Below are positions 45,178 through 54,376 of a DNA stretch of 64,000 bases, piece by piece. How positions within the stretch are numbered: the stretch's first letter is position 1; each line of letters begins with the position of its first letter. Under the pieces are notes generated by a model. That model had not been told where the DNA came from. It made no database searches and saw only the letters and a list, made by a program, of their open reading frames with translations. A program made the position numbers and the translations under genes. Source of the DNA: Dipteris shenzhenensis (taxonomy: Eukaryota; Polypodiophyta; Polypodiopsida; Gleicheniales); NCBI GenBank assembly GCA_047967505.1, contig CM106538.1; one strand, given 5' to 3'.

Positions 45178-45470
45178 TTTTCCCCACGAACCTATGAATT
45201 TACATTTTTAATTGATAATTTCCTTATTTATGGTCAATCTACATTATCCTAACATTATGGAAATTATTGGCATCAGGAAAAAATATCATACATCATGATA
45301 AACAAATGATCTTATAGTAAGCACTGAAAATAAGGAATATTTGGCAAATTTTTTATTCTCCTAGGGAAAAAACCGTTTGGTAATTTCCTTTACAATTATC
45401 CATGTACATGATCAAGACATCATGGGAAAATTATTGGCATGGTAAGAAAAATACATACATCATGGTTACA
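45157..45470. repeat. Hairpin plus direct repeat, MITE-like remnant
   Basis: CATAGGTTTGGGGAAAA at 45157 pairs with TTTTCCCCACGAACCTATG at 45178-45196 (8+8 bp with a small bulge). A unit with GAAATTATTGGCATSRGRAAA and ATACATCATG recurs at about 45211-45300 and 45385-45470. No target-site duplication or outer termini were fixed. Confidence 0.5.
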
Positions 45471-46427
45471 CCATCATTTTTATCCCTCTTTGGACAAGCG
45501 GTGGCCAAGATAAAAAATTGATTCCAAAATTGGAATCGAATAGGGCATCATGAAGGTATCAATTGTACTTGGGGAAAATCTACAGTTTTCTTCAAGATAT
45601 AAATATCATGATCCAAAAGAGATGGATGCAAAAGAGATCCTTGATGTGTCAAAAAATTTCTGTGATTTTTTAGGCCCTAGGACGTTTTTAAGCCTATTAC
45701 CAAAACTAATGTTAAATGTTTTATCACTGTCTTATAGTTAAGTTTGTATCCACCTACACGGAAAGAGTATAAACTGTAATATTTGGACTTTGGAAGAATT
45801 TGTAAGTCAATATGCTAGATCATTTATTTGTATGTTGGAAGAAGATTTTGCTAGTGTGACAGGGAATATGTGTTCCTTGCGTGAGGGTCACTACAGGGGT
45901 ATCAGAAGTTATATTGAAAACCACATGGCAATGGACCTCTTTGCCTTTGTGAAAAATACAAATGATAAGAACAAGTGAAATGCATGATTTATTTATTTTG
46001 TCTCTTCTCATTTCATAACATCACATACCTAGATAGGGGTCCTGGCATATGGCAGGACTGAGACGGGCAGACAGTGGCTACCATGGGGAGGTGAGTCCTC
46101 TCATTCTCTATGCAACTAGGAGCTGACAGAGATACATTCACAGGCCACTAGATGGTTCCATGCACAGGGGGAATGTCTAGCGATCATCATCTCCCTCCGT
46201 ATCAGTGCTCCCTCGATGCACCTACTATGTGATAGGAGATCCATTAGGTTATCAGGGATGATCTGTGGCACGTTCACATTTAGCAGACATGGGTGTCCCT
46301 AAATGCAGCCCAAATTTTAAGACTTCAATGCATCAATTTTGGCTTTAATAAGCGAGTATAATGGTGGCTCATTTTATAGGTAGAGGAGCCTTATCATCTA
46401 TGATGTCACACATAATCGAATCAGATG
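45471..46427. other. Interval with unassigned short frames
   Basis: Plus frames at 45550-45741 and 45790-45978 read like protein (WTLEEFVSQYARSFICMLEED; NHMAMDLFAFVKNT), but no family is recognised and they are separated by stops. They may be further transposon coding remnant. Confidence 0.3.
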
Positions 46428-46740
46428 ACATCTGCAGGAATGGGAAGAAGGTGGAAAGGAGGCAAGTGAGCTAGAAGGAAGGAAGCATAACTTGAAATAG
46501 AAATGAAAGGAAATGGAAATGGAAAGAAAGGAAAGAACCAAAGGAAATCACTTACATGACCAAAAGCTCCACTTGAGTTGATTGATGTGACAAGAGAAAG
46601 TACAACACTCACATAGAGTGGACACGCACACTCAAGTACCATATGTATATGGGATAACTCTCAAGATGCCACATGGCACTCTCTCACACAAAAACTCATG
46701 AACTAGTTCCTAGTACACACTAGAACTTACTCTTTAACTA
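46428..46740 (-). repeat. Copia LTR, inverted copy (left arm)
   Basis: The reverse complement (CTAGTGTGTACTAGGAACTA..., GAGAGAGTGCCATGTGGCAT..., CATCAATCAACTCAAGTGGA...) matches 47021-47335 along its length with scattered substitutions. The end next to 46428 aligns with the right arm up to a decayed primer binding site. Confidence 0.85.
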
Positions 46741-47020
46741 TTATTTCTCCAACATTCCTCCTCAGAGCAAAGAGTGTGAGACCCAACACGCAAGGAGTAG
46801 ACCGATCCCCCCTCCACCGCAATACTGCAAAGAGGAAGTCCAACTATCCAACAACTCACGTGTGATAGTGACTTCGAGTCAGCTTGTGACCGGCAGTGAG
46901 AACCATCCCTCATCACCCCCCCTTACTCTGAACTGGGTAGGAGTCTCACATGAGACCATAAGAGTAAACACCCAAGACAATCATTTTTGGGGGACTACCC
47001 AGGGTAGAGTGTTGAATCAT
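46741..47020. other. Spacer between inverted LTR arms
   Basis: About 280 bp, no gene. It contains runs of C and TCTCACATGAGACC-type words. Confidence 0.5.
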
Positions 47021-47350
47021 AGTGAAAGAGTATGTTCTAGTGTGTACTAGGAACTAGTTCATGAGTCTTTGTGTGAGAGAGTGCCATGTGGCATCTTGGG
47101 AGTTATCCCATATACATATGGTACTTGAGTGTGTGTGTCCACTCAATATGAGTATTGTACTTTCACTTGTCACATCAATCAACTCAAGTGGAGCTTTTGG
47201 TCATGTAAGTGATTTCCTTTGGTTCTTGCTTTTCTTTCCATTTCCATTTCCTTTCATTTCGATTTTCAGTTATGTTTCCTTCCTTCTAGCTCCCTTGCCT
47301 CCTTTCCACTATCTTCCTGTTCCTTCATGTGGCATCAGAGCCATGTCTCC
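47021..47350 (+). repeat. Copia LTR and primer binding site (right arm)
   Basis: The right arm of the inverted pair ends at about 47330, where TGGCATCAGAGCCATG begins, a variant initiator-Met primer binding site. It leads on the same strand into the copia Gag at 47.9 kb, so this is the 5' LTR of that element. Confidence 0.8.
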
Positions 47351-48725
47351 TTTCTAGCTTTCCCTTCCTTGGGCAAACCTTAGGAGTGAGGTAGCCCGCG
47401 GGAAATGGAAGCTAACTTCTCTTAAAGGTCGGCCCTTCCCTCAAGCTCTAGCCTCATCATTGAGATCGAGATGCCAACTTGGAGGAGCTGCCCATCATTG
47501 ACTTGCTGCTAGCTGACTTGGAGGAGGTGCTCATCATCAACGTGCTACCACGCGTGCTCCTAGCTGTCCGTGCAGCCACTACGTCCCTCTTTTCCTGCTC
47601 GCTACCTCCTGCCCACTGCCTTCCTGCGCAGATTCCAGCAGCTGCATTGCCACTCTTCCTGCCCACTACCTCCTACTTGCTGCCTTCCTGCCCGCTGCCT
47701 TTCTGCTCGCACCTGCCCGTTGCTGCTGCTGCTGCAAATTCATCATCTTGCAGCCTTCTGTCCACCACCTAGGCTCCAATGTTGCAGGCATTTGTGAAGC
47801 TGTTCTGCACCTTGTGATCTGCTACAGCATTCGGAGCTATCCTACTGAAGTTCAAGGCATATAATTGCTGGCTATTCATTTCAATTTGCTGCCCGTCTTC
47901 ACGAAGTCATTTTCCATTATGACTTCCTTATCTTCCAATTCGGTGCTCGTGGAGAAGTTCAAAGGGGAAGGATTCCCAACCTGGCAAACAAGAATGCAAC
48001 TACTGCTTATGCGAGAAGAAGTTTGGGACATGATTGAAGATGATGAACTCGATGCTTCATCCTCCGATCTCAAGGTTGGAAGCAGCATAATGCTAAAGTC
48101 ATTGCTCTTACTGGTCTTTGCCTAGCAGATATACTGATCCACCACGTGGGCTTCAAGAGAACAACCAAGAAAATATGGGATCGCCTTGAGAGTCTTTTTG
48201 GTAATAAGATCACTAACTCAAAAGTTTTTGAAACTCAATTTCTACAAATTGAAAATGGAAGATAGTGATCTGCTAAGTGATCACTTGGCAAAAAAGCAAT
48301 CTCTTGTCCACCAACTCTCAAGTTTCAAATGTTCACCGGATGATGAGGACAAGATGGTTGTGCTTATGAAGAGTATGGAAGGGGTTTCCTGGTTTGAACA
48401 AACCCTTGAAGTACTAAGGCTTGCCACTACCACATTTGATGATATGGTAGCCCTACTTATTGAAAAAGACCGTCGCAATAAGGAATCTCTTATAATCTAT
48501 CCTACTGATCAAGCACTTGCCTCCATAAGCAAATGTTATTTGCAGGTTTTGTAAACACAAAGGTCACATTGAAGCAAAATGCTTCAAGAAAAAGGCTAAA
48601 GAACAAGATGATCATCATGTCAACTTGGTCACAGAAAACCAAGTACCAGAAGAAGCACTGGAGAGATCCATGCGCTTACAGCCGCAGTCTCATGCCTCTC
48701 CATTGAGGAGGATGATGATGTTTGG
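47351..48725 (+). pseudogene. Ty1/copia Gag, truncated before the protease
   Basis: After a leader, Gag starts near 47919 with VEKFKGEGFPTWQTRMQLLL and MREEVWDMIEDDE. It continues over small frame shifts through HHVGFKRTTKKIWDRLESLF, LNFYKLKMEDSDLLSDHLAK, DEDKMVVLMKSM and FDDMVALLIEKDRR (UBN2-type). At about 48540-48590 a full zinc knuckle reads CRFCKHKGHIEAKCFKKK. The reading ends EEDDDVWVF followed by a TAG at about 48733, exactly where copia polyproteins continue into the DSGA protease motif. Gag packages the RNA in the virus-like particle. Everything after Gag is lost here. Confidence 0.85.
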
Positions 48726-48851
48726 GTCTTTTAGGCCCCCTTCTATCTGTGTGTTTCTATTGAGTCAATAAAGGTTCTTTGCCTTGAGTAGTCACTCTAA
48801 AATGATTGTATTTGGAGTCAATAAGGGTACTCTGCCTTGGGTTGTTTCTCA
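48726..48851. repeat. 53-bp tandem duplication before the LINE
   Basis: GAGTCAATAAAGGTTCTTTG (48762) and GAGTCAATAAGGGTACTCTG (48815) start two copies. Each ends near a TGATTGTA word, the second forming the LINE target site. Confidence 0.8.
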
Positions 48852-48863
48852 AAAGTGATTGTA
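48852..48863. repeat. LINE target-site duplication, left copy
   Basis: AAAGTGATTGTA, identical to 58874-58885. Confidence 0.85.
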
Positions 48864-49168
48864 CTCTGCTCGTACTCTCCCTTGCTGATTGCCCGCTCTC
48901 CCTTGCTTCAGGTTAGGCAGTTTCAGGGCCCTCTCCGGGACTCTGTTCGACTCGTGTTCCGGGGAGCTGAGATCCTGGGCTGTTTCCACGCATCGGCGGA
49001 GCTGTCTGCTTCAGCACTGAGCGACCTGTTTGCATCTCACGCAGGCTGAAGATCGAAGCATTCTTTTTACAGGTTTCTTTGGGGTTTTACTTGTGGTTGG
49101 TTGCGAGTTCTTGGTGGGTATTTTCAGCAGAGGTAGCTCCTCCCTTCAGGACAGCGTAAGCTGAGACA

Positions 49169-50062
49169 ATGGAGGACACAAATGCCACTCCCGTCGCCGA
49201 ACCTGAGGAGATTGAAATCACAGTTTCTTTTCCTCCCGACATTGTGCAGATGATTGAGGTAGCAGAGAAGGGTTTTCGTTCGACACACATCATTGGCTTT
49301 CTACCCGGTAGAGGCCAACAGTTACGTGACTGGGTGTACACCAGCATGGCTTCTTTGGGTGTCTCAGTTACGGTTTTCTGATTGCTTGGCAGAGGGTACT
49401 TTTCTTTTGGCCTTCAGTCTGCACAGCAGGCTCAAAGAGTACTTATGAGCTCACCGATTCAGTTTCAGAGCAGAGTCATCCATTTGTGGCCTTGGCGGAA
49501 GCACTTCAGTTCTACTTCTCCTGGACCGCGACAGGTCTCCTTTTGGATCCTTTTCCCTGGACTTCCTGATGAGGTCAGCTCTTGTCGCAGAGCTGTCGAG
49601 CATATGGCTAGTGTGGCAGGTACAGTCATCTCTTCAGGTGCTAGACTTTCCTATGCTCAGTCACTTACTGGCGCAGGTGTTACGAGGGTCAGACTCATTT
49701 CAGATTTCCCCCCTCCTCGACCTTTGCCTACTTTGATTTCGTACTCCACTGAAGATGGGGTCCAGATGCAGCAGAGGGTTTTGTACGAGGGTCTTCCTGA
49801 TCAGTGTCTTTTCTGTCGGAAGAGAGGTCACTTTATTAGGGATTGCCCCAGTCGTCGGCATCGATCAGAGACTCCGGATACATCTCATCCTCCGAGTGAC
49901 CCAAAACCTATAGCTCAGCCTCCAGGGGTCTTTGAGCCTGCTCCGACTCATTCAGCAGAGCGAGAGGAGATTCCTTTGGGGGAGCCTCCAGTGAACTCAG
50001 AGGATTTGGAGGTGCCTCCAGCGGAACAGATTTCAAGGAGAGCTCGGAGGAGACAGAGATAG
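49169..50062 (+). pseudogene. L1 ORF1, N-terminal part and CCHC knuckle
   Basis: The ATG at 49169 (MEDTNATPVAEPEEIEI) is shared with the second copy at 62552. The frame contains STHIIGFLPGRGQQLRDWVY, then a TGA at 49379-49381 where the other copy has CGA. GYFSFGLQSAQQAQRVLMSS, VIHLWPWRKHF, VSFWILFPGLPDEV and GARLSYAQSLTG follow, a layout like the DUF4283 domain of plant LINE ORF1 proteins. The knuckle CLFCRKRGHFIRDC lies at 49804-49846. ORF1 protein binds the element's RNA. A TAG at 50060-50062 (CAG in the sister) ends this frame, and an acidic proline-rich tail follows. Confidence 0.85.
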
Positions 50063-50240
50063 AGGGAGAGTCAGCAGTACGAGCAACCTCCAGGGGTCTC
50101 TGAGCCTACTTCGACTCATTCAGTAGAGCGAGAGGAGACTTTTTTGGGGGAGCCTTCACTGAACTCAGAGGACTTGGAGATGCCTCCAGCACGGAGAGCT
50201 CAGAGGAGACGGAGATAGAGGGAGAGTCAGCAGTACGAGC
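49919..50240 (+). repeat. 168-bp tandem duplication in the ORF1 tail
   Basis: CCTCCAGGGGTCTTTGAGCC starts at 49919 and again at 50087 with a few substitutions. The second LINE copy at 63.2 kb has a single unit, so this duplication is specific to this insertion. Confidence 0.85.
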
Positions 50241-50275
50241 AGACCCAGGTACGAGCTCACAGTTGGCAGAGAGTT

Positions 50276-50563
50276 CAGACACATGTGCAGGAGACCCCGG
50301 AAAGGGGAGATACAGAGGACCATCCGCAGGCAGGTCTTGACACTGTGCAGGAGATGGTAGCTCAGGGAGTTGAGACACACGTGCAGGAGACCCCGGAAAG
50401 GGGAGATACGGTGGACCATCCGCAGGCAGGTCTTGACACTGTGCAGGAGATGGTAGCTCAGGGAGTTGAGACACACGTGCAGGAGACCCCGAAAAGGGGA
50501 GATGCAAAGGACCATTTGCAGGTAGGGCCTCACACTGTGCAGGAGACAGCAGCTCAGGATTTG
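50276..50563 (+). repeat. Three 96-bp units encoding a 32-residue repeat
   Basis: Units at 50276, 50372 and 50468 read THVQETPERGDTVDHPQAGL followed by DTVQEMVAQGVE, in frame. The second LINE copy also has three units at about 63447-63733, so the repeat belongs to the family's ORF1. Confidence 0.9.
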
Positions 50564-50733
50564 ATGACTCTTGACACTTCTACCCCGGAGGTTCATTTAT
50601 TGGTTTCTGAGACAGTTATCTAGCTGGAGGCTGCTCAGGCTGTGGACACGGTGATGGATGCCTCTATATAGCAGTCCAGTGAGAGAGAGGTATTTCATGA
50701 CACAGGTCAAGCCAGAGCCCGTCCCAGGATTTC

Positions 50734-51669
50734 ATGCGCCTATATGAGGTTCCCTCGAGACCTCTCTCTCTTCCCTATCGCATAGTACCTTCTTTTGTTG
50801 CTATGCGGAGCGTCCTCTCAGACACCCCTCCCAGTACAGCCTCGTCCTCACAGCTTTTCACTCCTGGCTTATCTAGATTTTTTGCGAGTGCGGTCACAGA
50901 TTTCGCTCAGTACCTAGACAGGCGTGAGGGTTGGGAGATCCTAGCAGATGAGATTGAGCGAGATTTTCAGTCACCCTTGCGTACAGGCATCTCGTCGCAG
51001 ATTCTTCCTCTCCCTCTCACCTATTCCAGGTGTAGAGTTAGGACGGCTCAGCCTTTTTCAGCTCTTCTGACTCCTAGACCTGACCCCAGGATGGTTGACA
51101 GAGATCTGCCCGTTGAGTTTTGGTCCTTTTTGGCTCGAGGGGTCTCCACAGACTCCCTCACCAGATTGGAACTTCTCCCGGTATTTTGTCGACGGTCAGA
51201 GGAGGTAGAGGAATACTTGGGATTTGTTACTCTATCCAGAGAGGGGCACATTCTTCGTTTCTCCGCAAGCAGCTTTCGTTCTTGGGGGAGCGAAAGCTGG
51301 TCAGCTGAGTTACTCGACAACGAGATTGATAGACAGCTTTTGAGCATGACTCAGTTCTCATCAGTTCACCGTATTGTCGGCTCGCAGATTCATTCTTGCC
51401 CTAGGACTCTTCAACCTGGCTTCGGTGGCAGGGCCTTTCTGTTTTTGTTCTTTGAGGTTCAGGGAGACTTCGATTTGCCCAGGAGTGCCGGTTGGTTTGA
51501 CTTTCAGCTCCTCAGTTCGAGACAGAGTATTATTCCATTGGATGGAGCCATTTTACATGAGTTGGGGCAGATTTGGAGCTTGATCAGAGATCAACTTTGG
51601 ATAGTGCCGTCAGAGAGAGTCATTTGTGCTGCTGCCACTGGCATCCCATCACTTCCATCAGATGTGTAG
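50734..51669 (+). pseudogene. L1 ORF1 C-terminal domain, unrecognised
   Basis: A 311-residue open frame between the repeat block and ORF2 includes LYEVPSRPLSLPYRIVPSFV, GLSRFFASAVTDFAQYLDRR, DLPVEFWSFLARGVSTDSL, RSEEVEEYLGFVTLSREGHI and GSQIHSCPRTLQPGFGGRAF, then GDFDLPRSAGWFDFQLL. It has a folded-protein look and no repeats. Similar sequence recurs in the duplicate at 53789-54376. I recognise no domain; it is not the endonuclease. It probably continued ORF1 before mutation. It ends GATGTGTAG, where the ORF2 start codon ATG (51662) lies inside the stop context. Confidence 0.7.
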
Positions 51670-53788
51670 GCTGTCCATCATTTCTTGGAATGTGAGAGGA
51701 CTGAACGGCCGCAGATTTATTTCAGATACAGATGGTCGTAGATGCGGAGTTCCTAGATTGCAGTTGCTTAGGGACTCCCTTCGATTTATTTCCTCAGGGT
51801 TCCCTCCAGACATTGTACTTATCCAAGAGCATAAGCTCTCCCAGGACAGGATTGACAGATGCAGATCCTTACTCAGAGGACAGAGCCGGACTTATTGGAG
51901 CCCAGCGGATGGTACGAGGGGTGGAGTCTGCATTTCAGTTTCAGCCAGGTGGGCCCCAGAGATCACCCAAGAGAGCAGGGCCTGCTATGTTATTCTTCAG
52001 ATTGAGAGCACAACAGTTGGTGTTCTCAATGTGTACGCTCCCATGGATCCAGCCCGCAGACGTGCATTTTGGAGACAGCTTAGAGAGTCCCTTCCTCAGG
52101 CAGACACTTGGATTGTCAAAGGAGATTTCAACATGGTTGAATTCTCTGAAGACAAGTCGGGCCAGACAGAGAGTGGACTTTCTGATAGGGAGAGAGTGGA
52201 GTGGGATAGTTTTGTTTTGCATGTTGGACTTCATGATGCAGCTCGATTGGACAACTTTCGTCACTTGGCTGATAGTCTTCAGTTCTCTTGGTCTGGGGTT
52301 TGCCATGGCTCCCTCTCTTTGGCTAGGCTTGACAGGTTTTATATTGGCCATTGGGGCCAATCCAGAGGAGGATAGATTGGGATCCACCCGGGCTATGTTT
52401 TATCTGACCATGCTCCAGTCCTATTACAGATTCTTCCTACCTCTCGATTGGAGAGCAAAGGCTTTGTGAGAGTTCCGGACTTTGTTTTTCAGGACACAGA
52501 GTTCGTGGAACAGTTGATAGAGGCTTGGTTGATAGAGGACACTCGTGAGGATTAGGGCTGGTTGATGTGGGTAGAAGGGGCTTTGGCTAGAGTCAGCATG
52601 GCCTGCTAGTTGAGGGCAAAAGAGTAGAAGGAAAAGCTCAGAAAAAAGATCGGAACGCTAGAGTGGAGGTATCCAGACTTCAGAGATTGAGATTCAGAGC
52701 TTTCCTCATTCTCTTTTCATCAGAGGGCAGCTTTCAGAGGCTCAGGAGAGACTAGAGGAGATTCAGGGCAAGAGGGCCCAGTTCAGGTTTTACTCCCAGT
52801 AGACCTTCTGGATCCAGAACGGGGATAGATGCTCTAGAGAGTTCTTCAGGGCAGTGGGTCAGAGATACTCTTCGGACAGCCTTCGCAGACTTGTGGATGA
52901 GGCCGGGTATCTTCAAACGGATCCTCATTGTCTTGTTGAGATCACTTCTGATTTCTATTCCACTCTTTACACTGCCGATCCAGTCACCGAGGAGTTGATC
53001 AGAGCCAGAGAGGAGATTTGGAGTCATGTCCCCAAGATGGTCTCAGACAGGATGAGTCATGTTTTGGATAGCCCGCTATCACTCATGGAGATCACAGATG
53101 CATTACATGAGCTGCCCAGAGACAGCAGATGCCCGGGGGAGGATGGCCTGTCGCCTCTTCTTTTTAGAGCTCTCTGGGATACGATTGGGCCTCATCTACT
53201 TTCTGTCATTTCAGAGGCTCTTGATACAGGATCTTTGGGCGAGGCTTTATGCACAGATATGATTTGTCTCATCCCGAAAGAGGGAGACAAGACAGTCCTA
53301 CGAAATTGGAGACCCATTACACTTTTAGGGACAGCCTATAAGATCCTAGCAAAGACCTTGGCCCTTCGTTTAAAGCCTATGCTGCCAGATATCATCAGAG
53401 CTACTCAGACGAGCTACTCAGACAAGATTTGTCCAAGATAGAAGTATCTTGGACAATATCTTCACTTTTTGGGAGGCCACTCACTGGGCGAAGGAGAGTC
53501 AGTAGGAGATTGCAGTTCTCCTTCTCGATTTTGAGAAGGCCTATGACAGGGTGGACTGGGGTTTCTTGGAGGGCACTATGAGGAGGCTAGGCTTCAGTGA
53601 TAGATGGATTTTATGGGTCTCCTCACTTTACTCTCACTCTTCTAGCGGGATGGTGGTCTGTGGAGGCAGAGGACCGGCTTTTCAGCTATCCAGATCGGTA
53701 CGACAGGGATGCCCGCTTGCACCTTACCTTTTCCTTTTCGTAGCGGATGTAGAGCATGGCCCTTTTAGTCAAATCTTCTTGTTTCAGA
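51662..53788 (+). pseudogene. L1 ORF2, first copy: endonuclease and partial RT
   Basis: From the ATG at 51662: LSIISWNVRGLN, IVLIQEHKLSQDR (catalytic Glu), VGVLNVYAPMD and GDFNMVEFSED give the APE-like endonuclease. The SDHAP end is frameshifted near 52375. RT follows from about 52854 with RNWRPITLLGTAYKILAKTL, LLDFEKAYDRVDW (motif A, about 53524) and VRQGCPLAPYLF (about 53698). At 53747 the RT breaks: about 632 bp present in the second copy are deleted. At 53789 the sequence jumps back to the ORF1 C-terminal domain of the next copy. TAG codons at 52553 and 52800 are shared with the second copy, and one at 53503 is private. Confidence 0.88.
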
Positions 53789-54376
53789 CTCCTAGACCTG
53801 ACCCCAAGATGGTTGGCAGAGATCTGCCCGTTGAGTTTTGGCCCTTTTTGGCTCGAGGGGTTATCACAGACTCCCTCACTCGATTGGAACTTGTACCGGT
53901 GTTTTGCCGACGGTCAGAGGAGGTAGAGGAGTACTTGGGATTAGCTACTCTCTCCAGAGAGGGGCATGTTCTTCGTTTCTCCGCTCGTAGCTTTTGATCT
54001 CGGGGGAGCGAATGAGTTACTTGACAGTGAGATTGCTAGACAGCTTATGAGCTTGACTCAGTTTTCATCGGTTCACCGTTTTGTCGGCTCGCAGATTCAT
54101 TCTTGCCCTAGGACTCTTCGACCTGGCTTCGGTGGCAGGGCCTTTCTGTTTCTGTTCTTTGAGATTCAGGGAGACTTTGATTTGCCCAGGAGTGCTGGTT
54201 GGTTTGACTTTCAGCTCCTTGAATCACGCCAGAGTGCTATTCCCTTGGATGGAGCCATTTTACATGAGTTGGGACAGATTTGGAGTTTGATCAGAGACCG
54301 ACTTTGGATTGAGCCGTCAGAGAGAGAGTTTTATGCCGTTGCCACTGGCACACCCTCACTTCCATCCGATGTCTAG
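53789..54376 (+). pseudogene. L1 ORF1 C-terminal domain, second copy
   Basis: Starts mid-domain at TPRPDPKMVGRDLPVEFWPFL, matching 51070 onward. It is frameshifted near 53990 and continues to the stop at 54374-54376. The junction with the preceding RT piece marks the tandem-duplication breakpoint. Confidence 0.8.

Noticed and set aside
47479-47797. Pro/Leu/Cys-rich frames before the copia Gag
   Set aside because: They fall in the leader between primer binding site and Gag and have no domain.
50106-50596. Repetitive minus-strand frames opposite the L1 ORF1 tail
   Set aside because: Reverse-strand shadows of the 96-bp repeat array.
51732-52469. A 245-residue frame overlapping the LINE endonuclease
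   Set aside because: A shadow in another frame of ORF2, which holds the real endonuclease motifs; the same shadow recurs at 54709-55239 because the copies are homologous.
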